Origin: Ridgeia piscesae
Lineage: Eukaryota; Annelida; Polychaeta; Sabellida; Siboglinidae
Direction: 5' to 3'
Assembly (NCBI GenBank): GCA_025642075.2
Contig: JAODUO010000190.1
Location: forward strand, 402,501-466,500
DNA: 64,000 nt
Made by a program: the position numbers and the translations under genes. The notes below the pieces were generated by a model. That model had not been told where the DNA came from, searched no databases, and saw only the letters and a list, made by a program, of their open reading frames with translations. Each line of letters begins with the position of its first letter. Position 1 is the stretch's first letter. Shown piece after piece: positions 20,835 through 34,200 of this stretch.

Positions 20835-22616
20835 ACCGTGCATTCGGCGCACTCCGCGTGCATGTCAATTCCACCTTGTCGATGCTCCTCAATGGCGTCT
20901 CTTTGCACTTGAGAACAGCTAGTTCACTGTTATTATTAGCGTGAATAACTAACAATAAAATGTCAGGTAATTGGCGTTAGTGTTACTATTTTAGTTCTTC
21001 ATCAAGACAGTATCTTTTAATATAACATTGACCCGCATGTACTAAGGAGTTATCAATAAATCGCCACAATTATAGTTCAGATGACAACTGCGTTATTTGA
21101 TTATTATTTCTTTCTAGTATTCAAATAGTCACGTAAAGAAAGGGCGCCAGCTACTTGGTTTCATTTTTGTTTCGTTTCATATTACGTTCTTGTGACTAGA
21201 ACGTGTATGTTGAAGGTTTACTGACTGCTAATCTGTGCTTAGTAACTTTAATATGCTCAGAACTATGTTCGCAATTTGAAAGATTCCGCCTGCAACACGT
21301 TCAAATGCGAAAGTAAACATCCCGTTTCAAAACAATATTTATTAGCAATGATGAGTTAAACGCAATACCCTTTGACGTTTAATTTTCCCACGTTCTAGAA
21401 GCAGACTTCCCGTTACAAATTACTGCTCGGCCAATTATAGGCAGAGGAGCTGGCACCTTTCCTATAAACATCCAGGACTTGTGTAGACCCCAACAGCCCT
21501 TTCGTCAAGGGAAGAGTGCACATGGCCGTTTTTCCATGAGCCTGAAGATGGGATTTTTGAGGGATACTCCAATCAATGAGAGGTTCACAGTATTAACTTA
21601 CATATGTATACTATATTGGTTTTGCATATTAATTCTGTACAAAGTTAATAAACAATTAATTCTAGTATAATTGTACCAAAAACACATGCTATCTTGGAAT
21701 CAGGGCGTTGCCATATTCAGACACAAATCGCTTACGTCATTGGCGCATTGTTAGAAAGGGCAAAGCTTGGCGGAAGCCTTGCGCATAGTTTTTGATAGTG
21801 ACGTAGGCAAACCGCGATGTACTTGATACGTCAGATACTATTAATTCTAGTATGTTCGAACGTAGAATGTTCGAACGTGCATGCGCCAGTGACGTAGACG
21901 GCTTACGTCACTGGTTCTGTGTCTCAAGATGGCAGCGCCTGGAATAAAACATAGCATGTTTTTGGTACAATTATACTATAATTAATTGCTTATTAATTAT
22001 ATATGTCTACAATTACTATGCACAACCAATATATTATACATATGTAAGTAAATGCTGTAAACCTCTCATCGACTGGAATATCCTTTAAGAGGGGTGTAAT
22101 TGGAAGTTTGTTTTGGAGAGCAAGGCTTTGGTGAGCCTTGAAGCGTGTAATTGGACATTCCTGTTTTGGCGAACCTCAAAGACAAAGGGGCAACTGGAGG
22201 TTTAGACTACCGTGTGTGTATCTTTCTCTGGGTCTACGCACCTCAGTGACCTGTCACACCTCGCCTCTACAAGCCATGTTTAGGACGGTCTAGTAAATCG
22301 GATAACAAATATCGCAAGTACGCAGTCTCTGTCACTTAGAAGAAAAACTCGAGAACAAACTATGGTCATCGAAGAGTCAGCCGACGGTCAACGAACACAT
22401 CATTTGAGAAGATGCTACAACCGTTTATTACCGTGAATTACACGTAGCTTCGGCAGGTTACACACAACTGGTGACTGGTGATTGGTCGCGTGTTTGGTGA
22501 CGGTAAAACATGGCTGGCGGATATAACACCGCTGACGGGTGAGACACCGCTATGACAGGTAAGCACGGCGTCGATCGGTGGGGGACGGGGGGGAACGCGT
22601 CCCCCCACTTTTCAGT
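20835..22616. repeat. 1.79-kb tandem duplication, copy B
   Basis: Same sequence as copy A starting at accgtgcattcggcgcactc. Differences include a 10-bp insertion near 20960 and shortened homopolymers. The high identity implies a recent event. Confidence 0.95.
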
Positions 22617-23992
22617 GTGGGGGGACAGCATAGGAATTACCCCCCCCCACACTTTTCAGTTCAGAAAAATTGCGGGGCATGTAGCCTGACTCACCACACC
22701 TCTCTCTTAAAAGCCGCTACATAGGACTAGTAGCTAGACAATAAACTCGCGATATGAAGTTCCGACCACTCATTAGAAAATAGACTGGCCACAACGCGCA
22801 ACTTGATCTTACTTCAGTAAATAATCATCATGCCGGTGTAGCGCTTACATTTTTCCGGCGTTATAAACGTTCCGATTGACGTTTCTGCGCATGCGCGATA
22901 AATGTAAAATTATTAATGTGCAGCGAAAGGACAATGCATTTATGGTATAAATATTGCGAGTTGTTCGTTAGGATATATACAGTTATTTGTAGCAAATTAA
23001 CACGAGGCAAACAAGTTTGGAAGCATGTTTTGATAGCAAGCGTAAATCACGTGACAACAGTGCGCCATAATCCGCGACGGTGATTTAAACAAACGTAAGA
23101 TGTTATTGTATTGAACGACATTTTAAGCAACTCTTCATAGTAATCATCACAGTGCGCAGAAACGTCAATCGGAAAGTTTATAAGGACCGGAAAAATGTAA
23201 GCGCGACTCCTGGGCTGAGCCCCTGCCGGGCTCTATCAGTTTGCTTCCGTGTGTTGATATTATTAGTAGGTTCTAGCCATCAAGCATATTATAAATTATG
23301 AAATTTGTGTTTCACTTTCACCCTTCGCCTGCTTGATGCTTATTGCCTACGATCGAAGTGGCGGATTCCTGCACTTTGTGTAACTTATTCCCATTTGAGT
23401 GGTGATAAAAAATTTCTTTGCCAAAATGTAGGATTGGGAAGTTCTATGCAGCATGGGCGTCGATCGGTGGGGGACGAGAGGGACACGTCCCCCCACTTTT
23501 CAGCCTGAGGGGGACAGCATAGGAAATGTCCCCCCACCATTTCAGTTCATAAAAACAAATTTACAGGCATATAGCGAGGCTGATCACTCCCCTCTCTTAA
23601 AAACCCTACATCGGTCTAGTAGTAAAATTAATATACGAGTTCAGATATAAACTTCCGACTAACGAGTGGGAAATTATTAGATAAATTACTTGGTTGGCTG
23701 CAACTTGATCGTAGTCCAGTAAATATTCATCATGCCGGGCTCTGTCGATTTGCACCTTTGTGTTGATATATTAATAGGCACTAGCCATCAAGCACATTAA
23801 GAAGATTATTAATTTGTTTTGTCCTGTCACCCCTTGGATTGCAGCCTGGTCGCCCTGGTGGATACTTATATCGCCTACGGCGGAACCAGCGGATTCCTGC
23901 ACTTTGTGTAATTTGATCCCATTTGAGTGATGATAAATTTCTTTTGCCAAATGGTGGGATTGGGAAGTCCTACACAGGCACCCGTGTAACAT
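22570..23992. repeat. Direct duplication of a dispersed element (G-run/C-run head)
   Basis: Both 22571 and 23458 begin cgtcgatcggtgggggacg, then gtccccccacttttcag. Both continue through similar cagtaaataNtcatcatgcc, tgtgttgata and agccatcaagca blocks. The head also ends the 1.79-kb unit at 20779. The first unit is split by the TIR element at 22841. Confidence 0.75.
22841..23204. mobile_element. 364-bp TIR element (MITE)
   Basis: Perfect 18-bp termini gcgcttacatttttccgg, extended by similarity (attgacgtttctgcgca on both arms) to about 55 bp. No transposase. It interrupts one unit of the duplication above; no clear target duplication was found. Confidence 0.8.
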
Positions 23993-24282
23993 TTGTATCT
24001 TGTCACCACGGACCAGAGATATAAATAGAACACATTAATATAACTATAGGGGAAAGATTACTGCCATGGACTTAATGCCACGGACTTATATGCACATAAG
24101 TCCGTGTTGTCCCTCTATGAATCAGGCAAGCAGTTATGGGTCCAAAGTCTGGCCTCCAAATTTTCAGGGATTGGGGTGAGCCATGGCCCCCCTTCAAATA
24201 TATGTAGCCAACATAACTATTTTAAAAAGCATAACATAAAGGCCTCTGTTTATTTTAGAATTAGCACCATATATATATAGTG

Positions 24283-25372
24283 ACGAGTGAGACACTGCTC
24301 TGACGAGTGAGACACTGCTCTGACGAGTAAGACACTGCTCTGACGAGTGAGACACTGCTCTGACGAGTGAGACACTGCTCTGATGAGTGAGACACTGCTC
24401 AGATGAGTGAGACACTGCTCTGACGAGTGAGACACCGCTCTAACGAGTGAGACACCGCTCTGACGGGTGAGACACTGACTTTAAAAAGTTAAGAACTGAT
24501 TTTTGTCAACGGTGAGACGGTGTCTGACAGGTAAGACACTGCTCTGACGAGTAAGACACTGCTCTGACGGGTGGGACACTGCTCTGACGGATGAGACACT
24601 GCTCTGACGAGTGAGGCACTGCTCTGACGAGTGAGACACTGCTCTGACGAGTAGGACACTGCTCTGACGAGTGAGACACTGCTCTGACGAGTGAGACACT
24701 GCTCTGACGAGTAGGACACTGCTCTGACGAGTGAGACACCGCTCTGACGGGTGAGACACTGCTCTGAAGAGTAGGACACTGCTCTGACGAGTGAGACACT
24801 GCTCTGACGAGCGAGACACTGCTCTGACGAGTGAGACACTGCTCTGACGAGTAAGACACTGCTCTGACGAGTAGGTCACTGCTCTGACGAGTGAGACACT
24901 GCTCTGACGAGTGAGACACTGCTCTGACGAGTAAGACACTGCTATGACGAGTAAGACACTGCTATGACGAGTAGGACACTGCTCTGACGAGTGAGACACT
25001 GCTCTGACGAGTGAGACACTGCTCTGACGAGTGAGACACTGCTCTGATGAGTGAGACACTGCTCTGACGAGTAAGACACTGCTCTGACGAGTGAGACACC
25101 GCTCTGACGAGTGAGACACCGCTCTGACGAGTAAGACACTGCTCTGACGAGTGAGACACTGCTCTGACGAGTGAGACACTGCTCTGACGAGTAAGACACT
25201 GCTCTGACGAGTGAGACACTGCTCTGACGAGTGAGACACTGCTCTGATGAGTGAGACACTGCTCTGACGAGTGAGACACTGCTCTGACGAGTGAGACACT
25301 GCTCTGACGAGTGAGACACCGCTCTGACGAGTGAGACACCGCTCTGACGGGTGAGACACTGACTTTAAAAAG
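24283..25372. repeat. 20-bp minisatellite, about 50 copies
   Basis: Unit ctgacgagtgagacactgct, interrupted at 24478-24532 by a unique block (tgactttaaaaagttaagaa ...) that also follows the array's right end (25360-25406), so array plus flank were duplicated together. Long SEQCLTRQ-type open frames are artefacts of a 20-bp period. Confidence 0.97.
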
Positions 25373-25735
25373 TTAAGAACTGATTTTTGTCAACGGTGAG
25401 ACGGTGTATGGTGTGAAGTAACGTACAGATGTCCGTATACCGACAGTCTGACGCAAGACCTGCGGGAGGACATTGTTATCCCGCAGTCTAAGACAGGCCG
25501 TGGTCCAGAAGCAACGGATGGTCCCTGATTAGGCAATATATATTCGCATAGGTAATGTTATCCATTCCAGGTGTGTTACGATCAGGTGCGGTAACGATAA
25601 TAGTATCGTGAACTCGCCAAAACACATCCAGGCGATAACTATTGGGTGCTAATCATATATCCAACCCTCCCAACTACGATATTGGGGTTTCAGCCCAACC
25701 CGTGTCGTTTACACGATATTAATTATAATCGAACT

Positions 25736-26252
<517 letters not shown>

Positions 26253-26280
26253 TCTGTTTTGCATCTCAATTACAAAACTG

Positions 26281-28555
26281 TCTACACGAGTGTAAGACAA
26301 CGACTACACGAGTGTAAGACAACGACTACAGGAGTGTAAGACAACGACTACACGAGTGTAAGACAACGACTACATGAGTGTAAGACAACGACTACATGAG
26401 TGTAAGACAACGACTACATGAGTGTAAGACAACGACCACATGAGTGTAAGACAACGACTACATGAGTGTAAGACAACGACTACATGAGTGTAAGACAACG
26501 ACCACACGAGTGTAAGACAACGACTACATGAGTGTAAGACAACGACTACATGAGTGTAAGACAACGACTACATGAGTGTAAGACAACGACTACATGAGTG
26601 TAAGACAACGACTACACGAGTGTAAGACAACGACTACACGAGTGTAAGACAACGACTACATGAGTGTAAGACAACGACTACATGAGTGTAAGACAACGAC
26701 TACACGAGTGTAAGACAACGACCACATGAGTGTAAGACAACGACCACATGAGTGTAAGACAACGACTACATGAGTGTAAGACAACGACTACACGAGTGTA
26801 AGACAACGACCACATGAGTGTAAGACAACGACTACACGAGTGTAAGACAACGACCACAGGAGTGTAAGACAACGACTACACGAGTGTAAGACAACGACCA
26901 CGGAGTGTAAGACAACGACTACACGAGTGTAAGACAACGACTACATGAGTGTAAGACAACGACTACACGAGTGTAAGACAACGACCACATGAGTGTAAGA
27001 CAACGACTACACGAGTGTAAGACAACGACCACATGAGTGTAAGACAACGACTACATGAGTGTAAGACAACGACCACATGAGTGTAAGACAACGACTACAC
27101 GAGTGTAAGACAACGACTACATGAGTGTAAGACAACGACTACAGAGTGAAGACAACGACTACAGAGTGTAAACAACGACTACACGAGGTAACAGCTACAT
27201 GAGTGTAAGACAACGACTACACGAGTGTAAGACAACGACCACATGAGTGTAAGACAACGACCACATGAGTGTAAGACAACGACCACACGGGTGTAAGACA
27301 ACGACCACACGAGTGTGAGACAACGACCACATGAGTGTAAGACAACGACCACATGAGTGTAAGACAACGACCACATGAGTGTAAGACAACGACCACATGA
27401 GTGTAAGACAACGACTACACGAGTGTAAGACAACGACCACACGAGTGTAAGACAGCGACCACATGAGTGTAAGACAACGACTACACGAGTGTAAGACAAC
27501 GACCACATGAGTGTAAGGCAACGACTACACGAGTGTAAGACAACGACCACATGAGTGTAAGACAACGACTACACGAGTGTAAGACAACGACCACATGAGT
27601 GTAAGACAACGACCACATGAGTGTAAGACAACGTCTACACGAGTGTAAGACAACGACCACACGGGTGTAAGACAACGACCACAAGAGTGTAAGACAACGA
27701 CTACGTGAGTGTAAGACAACGACTACGTGAGTGTAAGACAACGACCACATGAGTGTAAGACAACGACTACATGAGTGTAAGACAACGACCACACGGGTGT
27801 AAGACAACGACCACAAGAGTGTAAGACAACGACTACGTGAGTGTAAGACAATGACTACGTGAGTGTAAGACAACGACCACATGAGTGTAAGACAACGACT
27901 ACATGAGTGTAAGACAACGACTACATGAGTGTAAGACAACGACTACATGAGTGTAAGACAACGACTACGTGAGTGTAAGACAACGACTACATGAGTGTAA
28001 GACAACGACTACATGAGTGTAAGACAACGACCACATGAGTGTAAGACAACGACTACATGAGTGTAAGACAACGACTACATGAGTGTAAAACAACGACTAC
28101 ATGAGTGTAAGACAACGACTACATGAGTGTAAGACAACGACTACATGAGTGTAAAACAACGACCACACGGGTGTAAGACAACGACCACACGAATGTAAGA
28201 CAACGACCACACGAGTGTACGACAACGACCACAAGAGTGTAAGACAACGACCACAAGAGTGTAAGACAACGACCACACGAGTGTAAGACAACGACCACAA
28301 GAGTGTAAGACAACGACTACAAGAGTGTAAGACAACGACCACACGAGTGTAAGACAACGACCACACGAGTGTAAGACAACGACCACACGAGTGTAAGACA
28401 ACGACCACAAGAGTGTAAGACAACGACTACAAGAGTGTAAGACAACGACCACACGAGTGTAAGACAACGACCACACGAGTGTAAGACAACGACCACAAGG
28501 GTGTAGGACAACGACCACAAGAGTGTAAGACAACGACTACATGAGTGTAAGACAA
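26281..28555. repeat. 22-bp minisatellite, about 103 copies
   Basis: Unit actacacgagtgtaagacaacg, varying at acTaca/acCaca and caCgag/caTgag/caAgag. A short degenerate patch lies at 27145-27200. It starts 30 bp after the GT array. Confidence 0.98.
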
Positions 28556-28849
28556 TCATTCTGTGTTTGTGAAATTCCACATTGACAACGGTTCTTTGTG
28601 GTTTTAGGGTATATCAATTTGTTCGCAAAGTAAAACATAACAATCGCAGAAACCACGTGCGCGTGACAAATACTTCGGCTAACTAATCTCCGCCTTGCCT
28701 ACTAGGATGCTTAGCAACATGATGTATACATGCTGATACAACAGGTTTTCTGCCATACGAATATTAATCGAATATGACCGAAACATGGACTCTCACCAGG
28801 CAGACAATGAACAAGCTAGCAAGCGCACAAACAAAGATGGAAAGAAGTT

Positions 28850-29190
28850 TGTGAAACATCACATATCGGAATAGAAAACAAACATCTGATAAAGAAAAGA
28901 CAAAGGTCACATATGTGATTGGACAAGTCAGAAGGAGTGGGCAACGGAAGTGGACCTGGGCAGGGCACGTCAGTAGCATAAGAGGTGACCGATGGACATC
29001 GCGTATGACCAAACCGTACGAAGGGAAACGACCCAGATGAACCCGGCGAGACGTTGGAGAGACGAACTGGACGAGTACTAGACTGTAGCGTCTGGCAGAG
29101 GTGAGCACAAGCTAGGCATATGTAGAACAGCATACCGAGGCATTCGCCCAACCACGGGACATTACTGCTGCACTATGATGAGACGACTAG
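28850..29190 (+). mobile_element. LINE fragment (C-terminal region of reverse transcriptase polyprotein)
   Basis: The plus frame at 28861 onward reads KTKVTYVIGQVRRSGQRKWT, then WAGHVSSIRGDRWTSRMTK and GKRPR. This is the well-known KWxWAGHVAR...DRW..K...W.P..GKR.RGRP signature after the RT domain. Stops follow, so it is a dead, truncated copy. Confidence 0.8.
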
Positions 29191-30960
29191 CAATGTCATT
29201 CTCGTGGATACGTGCATTATGACTAGAATGATGAATGTTAATTATCTAAAGCACTAATATATTGTTTAATGCAAACACTTTTCAATTTACACTTCGATGT
29301 TTTTATTTGACAACTACATAACTTAACACCACGGTGTCTGACGGTTTTGTATAACACGTTAATTTTGTATTGGAACATGCCATAATTAGTGTTATTGTAC
29401 TGGCCAACCGTTAAGCAAACATCTGTATTTTGCGATGTGATAATGCATGCAGAAGAATGACGTTGCAATGCCTACGGACGAAGCACGATGTATCCGGTGT
29501 CGTTTGTCGGATACCGTGGATCACTGCTATGCCTTTGGTTCAACCGAAGCGCTGTTTGCAGTGCAAAATCAGAGGAAGATGAGATCTAGGCTGGACCTCC
29601 TTCATCCAAGCCTGCAAGGGAAGGATCACAAGGAGCACTCAGATGAGAGAGACACACGACCGCAAGAGACACGAGACGAAGTTTACAGGAGAGTATGTAT
29701 ATCAAGAACGTTGGGCCCGGACTAAAATGACGATCATTCATGTGACGGTCCTGTGTCATATGTAGACTCCATGACGGGAGAGTGTCGAAGACACATAGAT
29801 CATCTTCGATCGCGTCGTGCGGGTAGCTATTCAATGACTCCTGTGTCAGAGAGGACAAGTGGACACGGACACTGATATCGCACGGCAGAACTCCTACAGA
29901 CCATTCAGTCTAGTTCGACTGGACAGAGACGGAAGTCGTTGCATAATACCAGATGCACCTAGGCTATGGCGAGTGTGACACCCGAAGCGACCGAGGTCGA
30001 GCATGACAATGTTGTGACACACTAGCGACATTGCTGTGTCCACACCCACGCTACCACCTGTTACACCTGCTAGGTACACTGGCAGGTGGAAAGCAAATTA
30101 TCTAATTATGTCATGGACCGAGTGAACTGTGAGACCAATCGTTGCGGCCAACAGAATAACGGCCTCGGTCACACAGGGAATAGGGAGGTAGTCAACCCTC
30201 CAATTCTGTAATTGTTAGTTTGTTATGAATAAGTAATCCAGTATAATTCGTCTCGCTACAGGTTGGCGAGAAACATTTTATAACAGTGACCTTTCCTTAA
30301 TTGGACATTATATTAATTGTTAACTAACGCCGTAACGGTGCTAACCGTGACCTCACCGTTTTATTTTATAATGTATCACAGATAGGTATGATCTTTAGTA
30401 TACACCTCATCGGAACTGACGTAGTTCCCGCGTAGTCTGCCCACCTGCCATGCTTAATGAAGCTGTACTATTATACACCAAGAATAGTATTACTTTTCTC
30501 GGCAAGGTCTAACAGTAAGCACCACATAGCCACAAGAGGAACTAATCCGACAACACTGTTAATTATGATGGCACAAAGCTAAGGATGAGTACTTGTGGAA
30601 TCAATGACTGTGGGTTTCTTATGGTGTTCCAACGGTAAAGCGTCATTTAACATGAAACATCTAGGTGTATGTATTAATTAATATTATTTTATTTAACCTT
30701 GGAAATATGTGTTCCATGTTACAATAGTGCATCAACTCCAGATTTGTGCTTGTGTCTATGACACGACTTGCTGTGTGACGTATGAAGCCATTTTTGTCAT
30801 CAAGAAATACACATATATCTACTAATCTGACATGTTAAAGCCGATTTTTACATTATGGCAGTACTGGATCAACGGCAAGCGATTCATCAATTACTCAATC
30901 ACTTACTTACTAGCGCTGGAATGACAAAATGATACAAATATATAAAATTCAAATAGCTGT
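29191..30960. other. Unannotated intergenic sequence downstream of NT5DC1
   Basis: One plus-strand peptide near 29470-29600 has a C..C...H pattern (RCIRCRLSDTVDHCYAFGST) that might be a decayed retroelement zinc finger, but this cannot be established. No other feature. Confidence 0.3.
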
Positions 30961-30969
30961 ATTTAATCG

Positions 30970-30975
30970 TTTATT
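30970..30975 (-). terminator. Candidate polyadenylation signal of NT5DC1
   Basis: AATAAA on the minus strand, about 150 bp after the NT5DC1 stop codon. It is the first canonical hexamer noticed downstream; transcript data are needed to confirm its use. Confidence 0.4.
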
Positions 30976-31124
30976 TGCAGCAGGCATATTCTCTGTCGTC
31001 AGCCCGCTAGCAACCCTGTCCATCCATCCTATGGTTACAATGTCGGTTAAAGATGCATTACATAATTAATAATATTAACAGGCTTGTTAAAAAATTCTTA
31101 AAAACAACTGTGTCAAACTGTTTC

Positions 31125-31234
31125 CTAAGACGTATCACTGTTGGTCTGTAGTGCTTTGGGTACACTTGGGTAGAATCCCCAAATGTGAGTTTTCTCGTGG
31201 TTGAACACCTCAAACTTGTGATCAAGCGGAAACT
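31125..31234 (-). CDS. NT5DC1: NT5DC1 exon 12 (last)
   Basis: Acceptor cttgtttcag precedes AG-TTT-CCG. Encodes [20 protein letters not shown] and [10 protein letters not shown], ending at TAG (31125-31127). The PLDxKF and GxYPxxP pattern is the family C terminus, which confirms that the gene is complete. Confidence 0.92.
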
Positions 31235-34200
31235 CTGAAACAAGCAACGATCTCAGATAAAATTTCATTTCTGCAATTACAAGTCAGTCATGTTCAGTTT
31301 CAATGCAATTTCATAATTGCAAACTCACCAGACTCTATCGAATCCAAGACTTGTTGCTATGCAAATCCATTTGTGTTACTTCTTCCATATTTGCTGTTAT
31401 TTATATAAGAAGTCATATACCAGTGTTTCACTACCGATCGTAATGTACCCGGATGGCGACACCAAATACCAGTTTGTTTGCAACGAATTATAACAGTGGC
31501 GCCACATGGCGGACTGAGAGATTGTCCGCTCTATGGCGCCACTGTTTGACAAATACGCGCTACCCAGTTTTATAATCACAATTGTTATGGATACTTAATT
31601 CAGTACCTTCCAATCTATCTTTGGATAAGGTTGGCATTACGTTTGCAACAGCATATTTTACTTATGCTGGTCAATTATGTAAATATGTAAAAGTAAAATA
31701 TTTATAAAATAGTTTTATAAACTAATTATAATTATTGATTAAATTTAGCCTTCAAATTTTTTTGACCGAGGCCTTTAATGATGTGTTACGGTTGAAAGTG
31801 AGATAAGGCTGCTAGCTTTCACCTATCGTATTCAGTTTATTCTTAGAGTTCATCATGGCTGACCTGAGGTGCTTATGCAAACAGCTCAAACTAGATATTA
31901 ACTTCAACTTTGACATCAGATATGCAGCAACATGAAAAGATAGAAGTTGAAGACTGTTGAGAAAACGTAGTGAGAGAAAAGTGAAGAAAGAAAAGACGAA
32001 GAAAACGACAGTAACCATGACCAACCTCACCCCTGACGACAGGGATGCCAAGAGGAAAACAACATGTTTGAAGGATTTTACTGTTTTGTTTACAATTTGT
32101 CTGAACAGTCTGTGGATGCATCACTCAAACTAACACATTACAAAATGAGGATGAGTCGGTTTAATTTAGCAGTTTGAAGATAATTATATTGATCTTACCT
32201 GTGATGTATTCCAACTGGGGCACGGCAAGGTCTGCATACTTCCTGATGACATACCCCCATAGGGTGTTCATGTACCTAAGGTCGTCCTGAGGCTTGAGGG
32301 GATGTGTGTCGGTGAAGAATGACCCCCAGCTGTGAGATGTTAGGTAGGCCTTCTCCAGCTCAGATGGACAGTTTACTGGCACCTGTAGCATATCCACAGT
32401 TGTCATTAGTTAATCTCCTATATTTCTCTGATATCTCTAGGACCCTTAGATCATCCGTTTCGGAAAATATTGTTGCTCCTAAAACTACCGGTAGGTTGAA
32501 TACTGGCAAACTAATTTTAAAAAAACCTTGTGTTGGGGTGACTGGTGGTTTTAATCAATAGTTAGCACTGTTTCTACCTCATAAGTCCAGCCTATAAGAG
32601 TTGGTGATGTAACCTGAAATAAATTCAGAACTTACCTTTGTCTTGTTGTTCAGTGCTCCGGAATCAAAGAGGCACTGCTCCGAGTCTATCTCCTCCAGTA
32701 TGAGCACAGTCTCCCAGTCACTCTTCTTAGACGGAGCAACGTCCGACCGCAAACTGTCACCAAAGAACAGCACCTGGACAAGGAGAGGTCAACTCAACTG
32801 ATGAACCTTGCACGTTTTAGTAAGGGTGAAAAAACAAGTGATATTAGTGTATTATTTTAGTCAATATGCTGTCAATAATTTTTTCCCATCATTTTCCATT
32901 TTAGTATAACTTTCACATTTTGTATATTTTAGTGGAACCTTGCTTTACATTCACCTCAGTAATACAGTCACCTCACAGTTAAGCTCACCCCGGCACAGTA
33001 GCAAATTGGTTCAATATATAACTTATATGAAATTAGTCTTGCTAGGGTCACCTCATTAGGTAGGGTCACCTCATTTATAGGGTCACCTCATTAATCAGGC
33101 CAGTCCCGATGATGGCCTTACTAGGGGTGTTCCACTGTGCGTGCGTGCGTGCGTGCGTGCATGCGTGCGTGCGTGCGAGTGCGTGTCTGTCTGGTGGTGT
33201 GTACTTTTGTATGTAATTTTTAGTTTCTCTCAGCTTCGGTTTCTGTAGAACATTTCTGTTTAATCAGGTCAACGTTTTATGCATTTTGTTTTTAGTATAC
33301 ACATTTTAGTAGCTACACTTCATCAAGTATTCATGTAACAGTGATCACAGTTTGAAAGTTGCAAATGTGAAATATTGTAAGCAAAACATTCAGCAGATTA
33401 TGACCAGTAATAACAGCAGATACCAAATAGTTTCATTTAACATTTAGTGGGTTCCCACATAAAAAATTACTGACTGAAAATGCTGTGCCCTGAACTGGTT
33501 AACAGAAGTGAGAGTTGTACAAAAGAACTGAGCACTGTTGCCAGGTTGTGTGGGATCGGCATTACAGTGGCATTACGTTTGTAAAATATTCAAATCTGCT
33601 CACACTACCTTTGGCTGTTTCTTTCCAGTAATTTGCGACAGAAACGTCATCAGAGGTGTAATGCTCCCTTGAGAGTAAGTAGCGCCCTCTTGCAGCTCCG
33701 TCACTGCCTCCGTCTCAACAACGCCATCTGTTGGGGAGAAAACCTGAATGAGCAACATGACCTTTATAAAGCTAAGAGGCAAATTGACAAGCCAGGGAAC
33801 TGAGTATATACACTACGCCTGGCATATCTCTTACGCGTTACATGGAAGTTAGCTGAATCAAACTAGTAAATGACTTCACCGGTTGCAACTGTACCACCTG
33901 TGAGAATCCAACATGCATCTCAATTCCAAGACAAGACTGTTTACTTCCATAACCTTAACACAATGACCTGTTTGATCATTCTGGGGTCACAATGTGGGAA
34001 ATTGTCAAATGAAGTTCACATTTTCACAATAAACTAGTTTTTGTGTATATTCTGACATATACAAATCAGCCAATTCTAAGATGGTATGGCGGAAAGTTGC
34101 TGGACATTTCTTATTACATGTAATCTTACAAGGAATGATCCATAATCTTACAAGGAATGATCCATAATCTTATAAGGAATGATCCGACTTCTACTTCTCA

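Noticed and set aside
24481..25359. 292-residue open frame (SEQCLTRQ-type repeats)
   Set aside because: Product of a 20-bp minisatellite, whose period of 60 bp keeps frames open; overlapping frames are equally open.
29447..29725. 92-residue plus-strand frame with a C..C..H pattern
   Set aside because: Too short and without supporting context; at best a decayed retroelement finger.
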